Assembly: GCF_003287285.1 (NCBI RefSeq)
Contig: NZ_QMIG01000034.1
Location: 1-44,514, forward strand
Direction: 5' to 3'
DNA: 44,514 bases
Origin: Phytoactinopolyspora halophila
Lineage (GTDB): Bacteria > Actinomycetota > Actinomycetes > Jiangellales > Jiangellaceae
In this document: positions 1 to 8,018 of the stretch, one piece after another
Position numbering within the stretch: the stretch's first letter is position 1
Layout of the letters: each line of letters starts with the position of its first letter
Made by a program: the position numbers and the translations under genes
Notes under the pieces: generated by a model
Told to the model about the DNA's origin: nothing
Seen by the model: the letters and a program-made list of their open reading frames with translations, nothing else
Database searches by the model: none

Positions 1-62
1 CCACGCACACACAAAGAAGGCCACCCCGAAGGATGGCCTCCCCGCTGAGATCCGAAGACCCG
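1..62. repeat. Left copy of 62-bp terminal inverted repeat
   Basis: These bases are the exact reverse complement of 44453-44514; the match ends at position 62 (c here against g in the complement of the other copy). The repeat contains a terminator hairpin read outward on the minus strand. No minus-strand gene leads into it here, whereas the right copy lies downstream of a tRNA gene. It may be a true inverted repeat, a repeated terminator elsewhere in the genome, or a point where assembly stopped. Confidence 0.9.
13..39 (-). terminator. Outward-facing intrinsic terminator in the left repeat
   Basis: On the minus strand a 9-bp stem with one G-U pair closes a TTCG tetraloop and is followed by TTCTTT. 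It is the mirror image of the hairpin at 44476-44502. There is no obvious minus-strand gene just upstream, so this copy looks orphaned within the window. Confidence 0.6.
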
Positions 63-141
63 CAATATGCCTTATTGGTTATGAGCTTGGGGTGCCAGCT
101 TGGGCACCCCGGGTCTCAGTCTTAGTCTCGTCTCGCGCCCC

Positions 142-380
142 GTGCAGATCGAAGCCGTGCCCAATCTCGGCGCTGTTGACGCCACGTCCGACCCCGATGC
201 GTTGGGCGAGTTCGACGTGATCTTCGATACCGCAGGCGTCTTCACCCACATTCACCTGTTGCGCGACGGCGGCCGGATCGTCACCGACAGCGACGACGAT
301 ATCCCCGCCAGCCTCGCGGCACATGCAGCCAGTGCTAAGCACAGCTACGTGCGCCATAACTCGACGGTCTCGGCACGTTG
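142..380 (+). pseudogene. Fragment of a zinc-type alcohol dehydrogenase/quinone reductase (MDR)
   Basis: The frame reads a piece typical of the C-terminal half of the nucleotide-binding domain of medium-chain dehydrogenases/reductases: an acidic stretch, then FDVIFDTAG, then LLRDGGRIV, corresponding to the family pattern of fDvvfDt.G followed by ..l.pGGrvv. The Gly-rich NAD(P) motif and the whole catalytic domain are missing upstream. Downstream of about position 380 the frame drifts into Arg/Thr-rich sequence with no family resemblance. No convincing start or ribosome site exists. It is best read as a decayed remnant next to the window-end repeat; a full-length copy may lie outside the window. 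Family assignment rests only on this short match. Confidence 0.55.
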
Positions 381-608
381 GTACACCCGTTCCGGGCCGT
401 CCACACATCGAGCAGGCCCTACTGGGCATCGAACGGTCGAAACGGTCGAACTGAGCATCTGAGCATCGCCCCTTGCGGCCCCTGTCCGCATCTCCGGCCT
501 GATATCCGGGACGTTCCGGAGGCGGATCGGCCCGCGCGGATGGCATCTTTGTCATGCCCGCCGCGCTTGCGGGTGCAAATGTTGGATACGGAAAGGGGAA
601 AGAAACCC

Positions 609-1331
609 ATGTCGGAGCTCGCGTCGGAGCAGGCGACCGAGGGTGGCGGGGCACTGCGGTTCCAGATGAGGTGGGCCGGGATCCTTGCTATCGCCGGTAC
701 CGTCCTGACGATTGTCAGCAACCTTCTTCAGCAGCGGGCGGACATCCCGCGCGGCGACACGCTCGGAGTTCTCGAGTACATCGACGGTAAGCCCTGGCTG
801 GTCGCGGCATTCGCCGGGGTGCTCGGGATGCTCTGCTGGGTCATGGCCTTCACCACAGCCGGTCGCGCCCTGCGGGAGCCGGTGAGCAGGTCGATTGCGC
901 GGATGGCCGAAGTCACACTGATCGTCGCGGTCGCCCTCTTCGCCGTCAACTTCGCACACGACGGATTCAGCAGCGGTGTGCTCGCCCAGGAATGGGCTTC
1001 CGGCGAGATCGAGGCCGACGCGGCAGCGGTCGACATCCGGGTTGTTGAGGGGCTCGTCGGTGGCACCTCCATCCTGTCCCAGACCCTCCTGGGCCTGGCG
1101 CTGGCCCTGTACGCCCTGGCAATGACGCGAAGCGGACAGTACTCGCGCGTGCTGTCCTGGATGGGCATCGTTGGAACCCTCGGATGGTTCCTCGGCGGTT
1201 CGGCACTGTTCCTGCAGCTGCCCGGAGCCTCGTTCGAGCTCCTGCTGCCCTTCGTCGGTCTGGCGACGGTGTGGGTGCTCGGCGTAGGCATCACTCTCAT
1301 CCGCCGCAGCTCCCAGGGTTCGCGGGCCTGA
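609..1331 (+). CDS. Multi-pass membrane protein, function unknown
   Basis: A 240-residue protein starting at the ATG at 609, preceded by a purine-rich GGAAAGGGG ribosome site about 11 bases upstream. A polar N-terminus of about 20 residues is followed by hydrophobic segments near residues 22-40, 60-80, 95-115, 145-165, 172-192 and 200-222, giving about six membrane spans and a short basic C-terminus ending in RRSSQGSRA. The loop rich in Asp/Glu near residues 125-145 is probably outside. The pattern resembles uncharacterised actinobacterial DUF4386-like membrane proteins, but I cannot confirm the family. It is monocistronic and ends at a strong terminator hairpin. No catalytic motif is visible. 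Confidence 0.75.
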   Translation: MSELASEQATEGGGALRFQMRWAGILAIAGTVLTIVSNLLQQRADIPRGDTLGVLEYIDGKPWLVAAFAGVLGMLCWVMAFTTAGRALREPVSRSIARMAEVTLIVAVALFAVNFAHDGFSSGVLAQEWASGEIEADAAAVDIRVVEGLVGGTSILSQTLLGLALALYALAMTRSGQYSRVLSWMGIVGTLGWFLGGSALFLQLPGASFELLLPFVGLATVWVLGVGITLIRRSSQGSRA

Positions 1332-1394
1332 TCCGGATAGAGACATCCAGTTCACCCGCCAGTTCGACGCATCATCGGGGATCGGCTGGCGAAC

Positions 1395-1440
1395 GAACCG
1401 ACATTATCGGGGCCATCATCTCGATAATGTCGGTTCTTTC
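1395..1440 (+). terminator. Rho-independent terminator with 15-bp perfect stem
   Basis: Bases 1395-1409 are perfectly complementary to 1422-1436 around a 12-base loop, and CTTTC follows. It lies 63 bases after the membrane-protein stop and between two convergent genes, so it probably ends the plus-strand transcript. The minus side lacks a T-tract, so any effect on the response-regulator transcript would be weaker. Confidence 0.75.
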
Positions 1441-1521
1441 CCGGTTCGGAGGAGCCTGTGCGTGGCCGGTTCGACGCCATGGCCGTCGACGGCGCGGAGG
1501 GGCGCACGGGACTGGCGACAG

Positions 1522-2193
1522 TTAGGTGGCGGCCTTGACGAGGCCGGTTTCGTAGGCGGCGATGACGAGTTGGGCGCGGTCTCTGGCGTGCAGTTTGGCG
1601 AGCAGGTGTCCGATGTGGGTTTTCACGGTGGCCAGGCTGACGTGCAGGTGAGTGGCGATGTCGTCGTTGGACAGTCCGCGCGCGATGAGTTCGAGCACCT
1701 CGCGTTCGCGGCGTGTCAGGCCGTCGAGCCGTGGCGTCGGCTGCTGCGTTGGGTCGGGACGGCGGGCGAACTCGGCGATCAGCCGCCGGGTGATGCCCGG
1801 TGACAGCAGTGCGTCGCCCGCAGCGACGACGCGGACGGCGGTGACGAGGTCGGCAGGCGGGGCATCCTTGAGCATGAAGCCGCTGGCGCCGGCCCGTAGG
1901 GCTCCATAGACATACGCATCGAGATCGAACGTGGTGAGGATCAGCACCCGCACGCCAGCAGTCTCCGGCCCGTGGCAGATGCGCCGGGTGGCCTCGATGC
2001 CGTCCATCTCCGGCATGCGCACGTCCATGAGGACGACGTCCGGCTGTTCGCGCTGGGCGGCCTGTACAGCGTAGGTGCCGGTACTGGCCTCTCCGACAAC
2101 GGTCAGCCCGGGCGTGCTGTCGATGAGGACCCGGAAACTGCCGCGGATCAGAGCCTGGTCGTCCGCGACCAGCACCCGGATAGGACCGGTCAC
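1522..2193 (-). CDS. NarL/FixJ-family response regulator
   Basis: A 223-residue two-domain regulator. Residues 5-120 form a receiver domain with the acidic pair D11-D12, the phospho-acceptor D57 in [11 protein letters not shown], a Thr in ILTTFD and Lys in MLKDAPP. Residues 155-215 are a LuxR-type helix-turn-helix, with [18 protein letters not shown] and [14 protein letters not shown]. Phosphorylation by the adjacent kinase should promote dimerisation and DNA binding. Its start overlaps the stop of the kinase gene by four bases, so the two are translationally coupled. The divergently transcribed ABC transporter at 3927-5428 is the likely target, as is common for DesKR-like pairs in actinobacteria; this is inferred from position only. 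Confidence 0.93.
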   Translation of the reverse strand: MTGPIRVLVADDQALIRGSFRVLIDSTPGLTVVGEASTGTYAVQAAQREQPDVVLMDVRMPEMDGIEATRRICHGPETAGVRVLILTTFDLDAYVYGALRAGASGFMLKDAPPADLVTAVRVVAAGDALLSPGITRRLIAEFARRPDPTQQPTPRLDGLTRREREVLELIARGLSNDDIATHLHVSLATVKTHIGHLLAKLHARDRAQLVIAAYETGLVKAAT

Positions 2194-3758
2194 GTCGTCC
2201 CTCCGTGCTGGCGCGGCGGGCCGGCTACATCTGTTCGTGCCCGGTCTGGCCGCACGTCTTCGGCCCGCTCGGGGTTTGCCTCGTCGACGCCCTGCCCCTC
2301 GGCGCCCGGTCGCGCGGGGTCGGCCTGGTCGGCGTCCGGTGTCTCCGACCCGGTCGCGAGGTGAGCCGGGATGGGTGGGTCCGGGACGGTGTAGGGGAGC
2401 GTGGCGTGCACTGCGAATCCTCCCTCTCGCCGCGGCCCGGCGTTGAACGTGCCGCCGTACACCATCACCCGCTCGTGCATACCGATTAGGCCATGACCTG
2501 CCGGTCGGTCCGGTCGGTCCGGCGACCGGTCGGGATCGTCACGAGCGCCGGGCTGGTCAAGGTGTTCGGCGCTGTGGGCGGGCCCGTGGTCGTCGTGGCG
2601 TCCCTCATACTGCTGCCGCCCGCCGCCCGGACCGTCGTCGTACACGTCGATCGTGACCGTGCCCGCGTCGTCGTCGATGCGGACTTGGCAGGTGGTTGGA
2701 GCGGCATGCTTTACGGCGTTCGTCAGCGCTTCCTGGACGATCCGGTAGATCGACAGCTCCACGCCGTCCGGCAGCCTGTGCGGGACGCTCATCCGCAGGT
2801 TGACACCGACACCGGCCCTACGGACCCGGTCGGCGAGGGCATCGAGATCGGTCATGCCCGGCCTGGGCGCGAGGGCAGCATCGAGATCGATGCCGACCCC
2901 AGCCCGCGTCGGCCGCTGCGGATCGTCGTCGCGCGCGTTGGCGGCGCCGGAGCGGCCATCACCGGCTCTGTCGTCGCCGGATTGGCCGCCTCCCACATCG
3001 TCGCCGGCGGGCTCGGCGCGCAGCACGCCGAGCAGGTGGCGCATCTCCCCGAGGGCATCCCTGCCGGTGCGCTCGATCACCTGCAGCGCGTCGGCCGCTT
3101 CGTCTGGCCGCTCGCGGATGACGTGGTTCGCGATACCGGCCTTGACGGTGATCACGCTCATGCTGTGCGCCACGATGTCGTGCAGTTCGCGTGCGATACG
3201 CAGGCGCTCGTCGACGACGGCTTGCCGGGCCAGCTGGCGGGCCGTGTACGCTGCTTGTTCGCGTCGCTCCAGCACGATGTGCCCGAGCGTCCACGCGGCG
3301 CCGAGCATCGCGGCACCGAGCAGGACCGTACCCGTCTCGCTCGACTGCCACCCGGCGGGACCGCCCATCGTGCCGGTCACCATGGTGATCGCGCTGGCAA
3401 TTCCGATGGCGTGTATCGGCACGCGGGGTCGCGCAGGTCCGGTGACGGCAACGGTGTAGAGCGCTGCGGCCGCAGCTAGGAACGGATCGGCGAGGGTGCC
3501 GACGAACACGCCGGTGACGGAACAGAGCAGCACGAGCACCAGCACCGGTCGCGGCCACAGGCGCCGGACCGCGAGTGGCAGACCGGTGCCCGCCACGATC
3601 AGCACGCGAAACCACGTCGGCACGTCTGGTCCGGTCTGCGCGTCGAGGTCGATGAGCACCACGCCGGTGTAGACCACCGCCGCCGTCACGTCTGCCACGA
3701 CCAGCCGACGGCGTGTCAGGCGCGGCGAGAACACCGCACGCTGGGCGAGCTCGTCCAC
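2190..3758 (-). CDS. DesK/NarX-type sensor histidine kinase
   Basis: A 522-residue kinase with GTG start at 3758. The N-terminal 170 residues hold about five hydrophobic segments with little extracellular loop, as in intramembrane-sensing kinases. The HisKA_3 box RIARELHDIVAHS contains the phosphorylatable H193. The ATPase domain has the N-box IVQEALTNAVKHA, then DDGPGGG, then GHGLIGMHERV and a final strand FAVHATLPY. Two oddities stand out: about 35 residues rich in His, Asp and Pro are inserted between the G1-type DDGPGGG and the G2-type GHGL motif, and about 65 acidic/Pro-rich residues follow the ATPase fold. Another Asp/Gly-rich linker precedes the ATPase domain. It couples to the response regulator by a 4-base overlap. 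Confidence 0.92.
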   Translation of the reverse strand: MDELAQRAVFSPRLTRRRLVVADVTAAVVYTGVVLIDLDAQTGPDVPTWFRVLIVAGTGLPLAVRRLWPRPVLVLVLLCSVTGVFVGTLADPFLAAAAALYTVAVTGPARPRVPIHAIGIASAITMVTGTMGGPAGWQSSETGTVLLGAAMLGAAWTLGHIVLERREQAAYTARQLARQAVVDERLRIARELHDIVAHSMSVITVKAGIANHVIRERPDEAADALQVIERTGRDALGEMRHLLGVLRAEPAGDDVGGGQSGDDRAGDGRSGAANARDDDPQRPTRAGVGIDLDAALAPRPGMTDLDALADRVRRAGVGVNLRMSVPHRLPDGVELSIYRIVQEALTNAVKHAAPTTCQVRIDDDAGTVTIDVYDDGPGGGRQQYEGRHDDHGPAHSAEHLDQPGARDDPDRSPDRPDRPAGHGLIGMHERVMVYGGTFNAGPRREGGFAVHATLPYTVPDPPIPAHLATGSETPDADQADPARPGAEGQGVDEANPERAEDVRPDRARTDVAGPPRQHGGTT

Positions 3759-3926
3759 CCGATGACGCTATCCGGTCCGGTCGCGGCGGCGCATCGGACC
3801 GCCGGATGTCATCCCCAGGTCGGAGAACGCGCGTGGGGTACTGCCGGATTCGCCCCGTTGTCCGAGGCGGAATTCCGGTCCTCGCTCCGATGTGCGACGG
3901 CGGCCGGCGGATGGAACGTGGACGGC

Positions 3927-4658
3927 ATGATCGAGGTACGAGAGCTGACCAAACGCTACGGCCGGACGGTCGCCGTGGATCGCCTGTCCTGCACGGTGGA
4001 ACCGGGGAAAGTCACCGGGTTCCTCGGGCCGAACGGTGCCGGCAAGACCACCACGATGAACATCGCGCTCGGCCTGCACCGGCCGACATCCGGTGAGGTC
4101 CTGATCGGCGGTCGCCGTTACGGCGATTTGCGCCAGCCCATGCGTCACGTGGGAGCACTGCTCGATGCCGGTGCTGTCCATCCGGCCCGAAGCGCGCACC
4201 ACCATCTGCGCTGGCTGGCGCTCAGCAACGGCATCGGGTACCGGCGGGTGACGGAGACGCTGGAGATGGTGGGGCTGGCCGGCGTTGCCCGGAAGAAGGT
4301 GGGCGGCTTCTCGCTGGGGATGCGGCAGCGGCTCGGTGTGGCCGCGGCCCTGCTGGGCGACCCGGGAGTGTTGATGTTCGATGAGCCGGTCAACGGGCTC
4401 GACCCGGACGGAATCCGGTGGATCCGCGAGCTGATGCGCTCGCTCGCGGCTGAGGGCCGGACTGTCCTCCTCTCCAGCCACGTGATGAGCGAGCTGGAAC
4501 AGACCGCGGACCGGCTGGTCATCGTCGGCCGGGGCAGGCTGATCGCCGACACCACGGTGCGCGAGCTGGCCGACAGGTTCGGCCGGCTGGAAGATGCGTA
4601 CGTGTCGCTGACATCGCAGGCGGTCGAGTATCCCGCCGGCCGGGAGGGCATCGCATGA
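3927..4658 (+). CDS. ABC transporter ATP-binding protein
   Basis: A 243-residue ATPase; the ATG at 3927 puts the start directly before the first strand (MIEVRELTKRYG), and longer upstream readings lack family sequence. Walker A is GPNGAGKTT near residue 40, the signature is FSLGMRQRLG, Walker B is VLMFDEPVNGLDPDG, and the switch region is LLSSHVMSELEQ. Signature variant SLGMRQR is typical of the multidrug/bacitracin-type ABC-2 ATPases. It overlaps the permease start by four bases, forming a two-gene transporter. It is divergent from the two-component genes across about 168 bases that should contain both promoters. The substrate is unknown; lipid, antibiotic or peptide export are the usual roles. 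Confidence 0.92.
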   Translation: MIEVRELTKRYGRTVAVDRLSCTVEPGKVTGFLGPNGAGKTTTMNIALGLHRPTSGEVLIGGRRYGDLRQPMRHVGALLDAGAVHPARSAHHHLRWLALSNGIGYRRVTETLEMVGLAGVARKKVGGFSLGMRQRLGVAAALLGDPGVLMFDEPVNGLDPDGIRWIRELMRSLAAEGRTVLLSSHVMSELEQTADRLVIVGRGRLIADTTVRELADRFGRLEDAYVSLTSQAVEYPAGREGIA

Positions 4659-5428
4659 GTGGCGTGCTGCGTGCCGAACTGCTCAAGATCTACTCGGTCC
4701 GGTTCACCGCATGGACGTTGTCGCTGGCCGCGATCCTGGCGATCGGGGTGAGCTACCTGATGGGGCTGAACCTCCGGCACAACATCGCGGACCGGTCCGC
4801 AGAGCAGCTGACGCGGTTCGATTCGTTGTTCGCCGCCTTCTACAGCCTCACGCTCGCGCAGCTCCCCCTGGTGGTCTTCGGCGTGCTCGTGGTCGGCAGC
4901 GAGATCTCCACCGGCACGATCCGGGCAGCCCTGGCGGCGACGCCGCAGCGTGGCACGTTCTACGTTGGCAAGGTGCTGGCCGTGGCGCTGCCGGTGGCGT
5001 GCCTGGCGATCGTCACGGTGCCGGTGGCCTTCACGGTGGCGCAACTGGCACTCGGGCCGCACGGGATGACGCTGGGTGACGACGGCGTCCTGGGAGCTAT
5101 GGCGGGTAGCTGGATCTACCTCACGCTCATTGTCCTGTTCGCGGCCGGATTCGCGATGATCACGGGAGCGTCGACGCGTGCGATCGGGATCATGCTTCCG
5201 GTGTTCTTTCTCGGCTCGCAGGGGCTGGGCAACGTCCCGTACGTGCGCGAGGTGGCACAGTACCTGCCGGACCAGGCGGGCATGGTGATCATGCATGTCG
5301 CCGGGCCGCAGGACGATCCGGCGTTCGCCCACTCCTACGGGCCGTGGGTCGGCCTCGGCATCGTCGCCCTCTGGACAACGGTGGCGCTCGTGGGAGGTTG
5401 GTTGGTGCTGCGTCGTCGGGACGTCTGA
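4655..5428 (+). CDS. ABC-2 type transporter permease
   Basis: A 257-residue integral membrane protein with a short cytoplasmic N-terminus (MSGVLRAELLKIYSVR, the usual LxxELxKl entry of ABC-2 permeases) and six predicted spans near residues 20-38, 60-82, 105-128, 145-170, 175-195 and 230-250. The sequence TGTIRAALAATPQRGTFYVGK after the second span is the coupling-helix region common to these permeases. The ATG overlaps the ATPase stop. It should form the channel half of the transporter as a dimer. Expression is likely controlled by the adjacent two-component system, by analogy. Confidence 0.9.
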   Translation: MSGVLRAELLKIYSVRFTAWTLSLAAILAIGVSYLMGLNLRHNIADRSAEQLTRFDSLFAAFYSLTLAQLPLVVFGVLVVGSEISTGTIRAALAATPQRGTFYVGKVLAVALPVACLAIVTVPVAFTVAQLALGPHGMTLGDDGVLGAMAGSWIYLTLIVLFAAGFAMITGASTRAIGIMLPVFFLGSQGLGNVPYVREVAQYLPDQAGMVIMHVAGPQDDPAFAHSYGPWVGLGIVALWTTVALVGGWLVLRRRDV

Positions 5429-5550
5429 GCACCGTCGTCGCGTCGAACACATCGATCACCAGGGTGTAGGAACGGCAGCGGCAGGGCCTGGCCGAATGCG
5501 TTCCGGTTAGCTGAGATGCTGCATCGGTAGGGAGAACGACTGCGGTTGGG

Positions 5551-6618
5551 GTGGATGTGAGCACGAGCGAGGAACCGACGACGAATCCGAGGCATGCTGC
5601 GAGCGGACGTCGCGAGCTCCGGTCCGACGATCCGGTGCTGAGCTGGGCCGGTGTCGTCGAGATGGAGCACACGCCGGAGTGGTCGCGCGGGTGGCGGTTG
5701 CCACTGCGCCGGATCGGGCTGTTCCCTGGCGACGACCTGCGATTTCGTGCGGGGATGCAGGCGGGAGTCCGGGTCGAGTTCGACACCGACGCACGCATCG
5801 TCGGTGGCCGGGCCGTCCCGGTGTCTGATGACGCCGAGACGCAGATCGTGGACCTGGTGGTTGACGGCCGGCTCGCAGGTTCGGTCCCGGTCGGCGCGAG
5901 CGGCGATTTCTCGTTCGGGGAGCTGCCAGCGGGAGAGAAGTCCGTGGAGCTGTGGCTGCCGCAGTTCGGCGATTTCCGGCTGGCGGCCGTGGAGGTCGAC
6001 GCTGCTGCCCGTGTGTGGCCGGCGTCGCCCTCTCGTCGCCCGCGGCTGCTCACCTACGGCAGCTCGATCACCCAATGCCGGACTGCCGCGTCGCCGACCA
6101 GGACATGGCCGGCGATCGTCGCGCGTGAGCTCGACTTGGACCTGACCTGCCTCGGGTTCGCTGGCGAGTGCCACCTCGACCCGATGGTCGGCAGGATGAT
6201 TCGCGACCTGCCGGCGGACGTGCTCGTGGCGTGCCTGGGCATAAATGTCTACGGCCAGGGCACGTTCACCAAGCGGTCGTTCCTGCCCGCGATGCTGGGG
6301 TTGCTGAGCACCATCCGGGACGGCCATCCGGGAGTACCGCTGATCGTCATGTCACCGATCGTCAGCCCGGAGCGTGAGAACACGGCGGGCGCGTCTGGGA
6401 TGAGCCTGGCAGGGATGCGTGCCCAGGTCGGCGAGGCGGTGCAACTGCTGCGTGAGGATGGCGACAAGGACATCCAGCTGCTGGACGGGCTGGACGTGTT
6501 CGGACCCGGGCAGGCACACATGCTGGGCGACGGGGTGCACCCGAACGCCGACGGCTACGCGCACATGGCGGGCTCGATTACGCCGGTGGTGCGCATGGCC
6601 TTCGCGCCCGCCCGATGA
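5551..6618 (+). CDS. SGNH/GDSL-fold hydrolase (carbohydrate-esterase-like)
   Basis: A protein of about 355 residues with no signal peptide. Residues 25-150 form a beta-rich N-terminal domain as in two-domain esterases. The SGNH core begins near residue 165: block I is TYGSSITQC with the nucleophile at about S172, block II Gly is in LGFAGEC, block III is GINVYG (Asn oxyanion residue), and block V is DGVHPNADGY with Asp and His near 330 and 333. The usual GDS is GSS here, as in several acetyl-xylan-esterase relatives. The likely reaction is deacylation of a sugar ester. ATG 5551 and GTG 5557 are both possible starts; a G-rich run lies just upstream. It is monocistronic; the following regulator has its own promoter-like sequence. 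Confidence 0.85.
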   Translation: MDVSTSEEPTTNPRHAASGRRELRSDDPVLSWAGVVEMEHTPEWSRGWRLPLRRIGLFPGDDLRFRAGMQAGVRVEFDTDARIVGGRAVPVSDDAETQIVDLVVDGRLAGSVPVGASGDFSFGELPAGEKSVELWLPQFGDFRLAAVEVDAAARVWPASPSRRPRLLTYGSSITQCRTAASPTRTWPAIVARELDLDLTCLGFAGECHLDPMVGRMIRDLPADVLVACLGINVYGQGTFTKRSFLPAMLGLLSTIRDGHPGVPLIVMSPIVSPERENTAGASGMSLAGMRAQVGEAVQLLREDGDKDIQLLDGLDVFGPGQAHMLGDGVHPNADGYAHMAGSITPVVRMAFAPAR

Positions 6619-6663
6619 CCCCAGAGGCGGCAAGACGTCGGTGGGCTGGGCTAACGTGCACAT

Positions 6664-7635
6664 GTGTTGGATCCGACGGACATAGAGCCCCAGCCCGCGT
6701 TGCAGCGCGTATTGCGCGCCATGGCGGTGGACGCGATCGGCGTCGAGGTCGGTGGTCGCCTGCGTACTAGCTCGCAGTACCAACGCGAGCTTGGCGTCGG
6801 AGCCGGTACGGTCCAGAAGGCGCTTGGCGTCCTGGTGTCCTCCGGCGCGCTGGCCGTCGCGTCGCGTGGACATCAGGGCCGACAGGTGGTGGACAGGAAC
6901 GTCGGAAGACTGTGGGCGCTGTCCGGCGCCCGGGCGTTGCGGTGGCTGCTGCCTCCACTGGGCCCGCTGGAGTGCTATGGCCTGGCCGAAGCGATCGCGG
7001 ACGAGCAACGGCGTCTGCAGGTGCCGATGGAGTTGTGGTACCGGCGCGGTGCGGCGCGCCGCGCGGAAGCGGTGATCTCCGGGGAGGCGGACGTCACCGT
7101 CATGTCTTGGGGAGCGGCGCGCAGCCTGCAGGAGAGCATGGCCGACGGGCTCGATATCACCGACCTCGGTCCCGACACGTACTACGCCGAGGGGTCCATC
7201 CTCGTCTTGCACCGCGCCGGGGAGGAACTGCCCACGAGCCCCACACGGACCCGGGTGGGCGTTGACCACTCGTCATACGATCACGTGACCTTCACCGAGG
7301 CGGAATTTCCCCCGACGGAGGGGTACGAATACGTCGAGTGCGATTTCCCGCACATGCCGGTCGCGGTGGCAGAAGGGCGTGTCGACGTCGGTATCTGGCA
7401 CCGGATGCTCCTGCTCATCCCACTCGATCTGGCCAACGTTGCGCACCGACCGTTGCAGAGCCCGGCGGCGCGCAAGGCACGCGAGGAGCTTTCCCGGGCG
7501 GTACTGGTGTGCGAAAAGTCGAAGCCGGAAGTGCTGGCCATCCCGGCCGCCATGGACCTGTCGGCCGTCCAGCACCGGCAGGCGGAGCTCACGGGCCTCG
7601 ATGAGCGGTCGCCCGAGCTCAGCGAGCTCTACTGA
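6664..7635 (+). CDS. YhfZ-like transcriptional regulator (winged HTH plus ligand-binding-like domain)
   Basis: A 323-residue protein starting at GTG 6664. Residues 20-75 form a helix-turn-helix (LRTSSQYQRELGVGAGTVQK), then a large alpha/beta domain from residue 90 resembles periplasmic-binding/type-2 sensors, with PPLGPLECYGLAEAI and the C-terminal block. This arrangement matches the YhfZ family, known from the Escherichia coli yhf operon. None of the yhf catabolic partners is nearby, so its targets are unknown. A -10-like TAACGT at 6652-6657 sits six bases before the GTG, suggesting a leaderless transcript; no good -35 is seen. Family assignment is fairly confident, function is inferred. Confidence 0.75.
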   Translation: MLDPTDIEPQPALQRVLRAMAVDAIGVEVGGRLRTSSQYQRELGVGAGTVQKALGVLVSSGALAVASRGHQGRQVVDRNVGRLWALSGARALRWLLPPLGPLECYGLAEAIADEQRRLQVPMELWYRRGAARRAEAVISGEADVTVMSWGAARSLQESMADGLDITDLGPDTYYAEGSILVLHRAGEELPTSPTRTRVGVDHSSYDHVTFTEAEFPPTEGYEYVECDFPHMPVAVAEGRVDVGIWHRMLLLIPLDLANVAHRPLQSPAARKAREELSRAVLVCEKSKPEVLAIPAAMDLSAVQHRQAELTGLDERSPELSELY

Positions 7636-7698
7636 TTCCGTTAATCGAGGTCCCCCCGGCCACGCACGACAAGAGCCGAATGAGGTAACGCTCGGGTA

Positions 7699-7730
7699 TT
7701 GACCTCAATAATCAGAAATCTGATTATTGA
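7699..7730 (+). promoter_or_regulatory. Sigma70-type promoter overlapped by a perfect 26-bp dyad
   Basis: TTGACC at 7699-7704 and GATTAT at 7722-7727 are separated by 17 bases, and the A of the downstream ATG at 7734 falls at the expected start site. Bases 7705-7715 and 7720-7730 are perfect 11-bp inverted arms around AAAT, filling the spacer and the -10. The layout is that of a repressor operator on a leaderless promoter. Confidence 0.6.
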
Positions 7731-7733
7731 GCA

Positions 7734-8018
7734 ATGACCCTTGCGGAGCAACTTTCCGGGATCGATCGCTGGTTAGGCCGTCGAATCGATGACGTGCTGC
7801 ATGGTGGCCTCGTCGTTCACCACATAGAGAGCGACGTCCAGCTCTATCTATCTCGGTCCTGGCATAGCCAATCTTCGACACGGCAGGTGTGGACGGCTCG
7901 GTACGCTGAATTGTCCGCAACGGAAAGTTCAGCTGTGCTCATCGTGCAGGCCGGTTCAGTCTCAGTTGCACTCTCATCTAGTGTAGAAATCTCAGAAATC
8001 GTAGAGATTCTAATCTAA
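7734..8018 (+). CDS. Small protein of unknown function
   Basis: A 94-residue reading frame starting at ATG 7734 and ending TAA. The composition is unlike the neighbours: AT-richer, with codons such as TTA, ATA and AGA tolerated. The sequence has an amphipathic N-terminus (MTLAEQLSGIDRWLGRR), a His/Val-rich middle, and a C-terminus alternating hydrophobic and Ser residues that ends SEISEIVEILI-like. No signal peptide, membrane span or known motif is seen. Evidence that it is real is mainly the promoter and palindrome placed exactly at its start. There is no Shine-Dalgarno, consistent with leaderless translation. It could instead be a chance frame in acquired DNA. Confidence 0.4.
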   Translation: MTLAEQLSGIDRWLGRRIDDVLHGGLVVHHIESDVQLYLSRSWHSQSSTRQVWTARYAELSATESSAVLIVQAGSVSVALSSSVEISEIVEILI

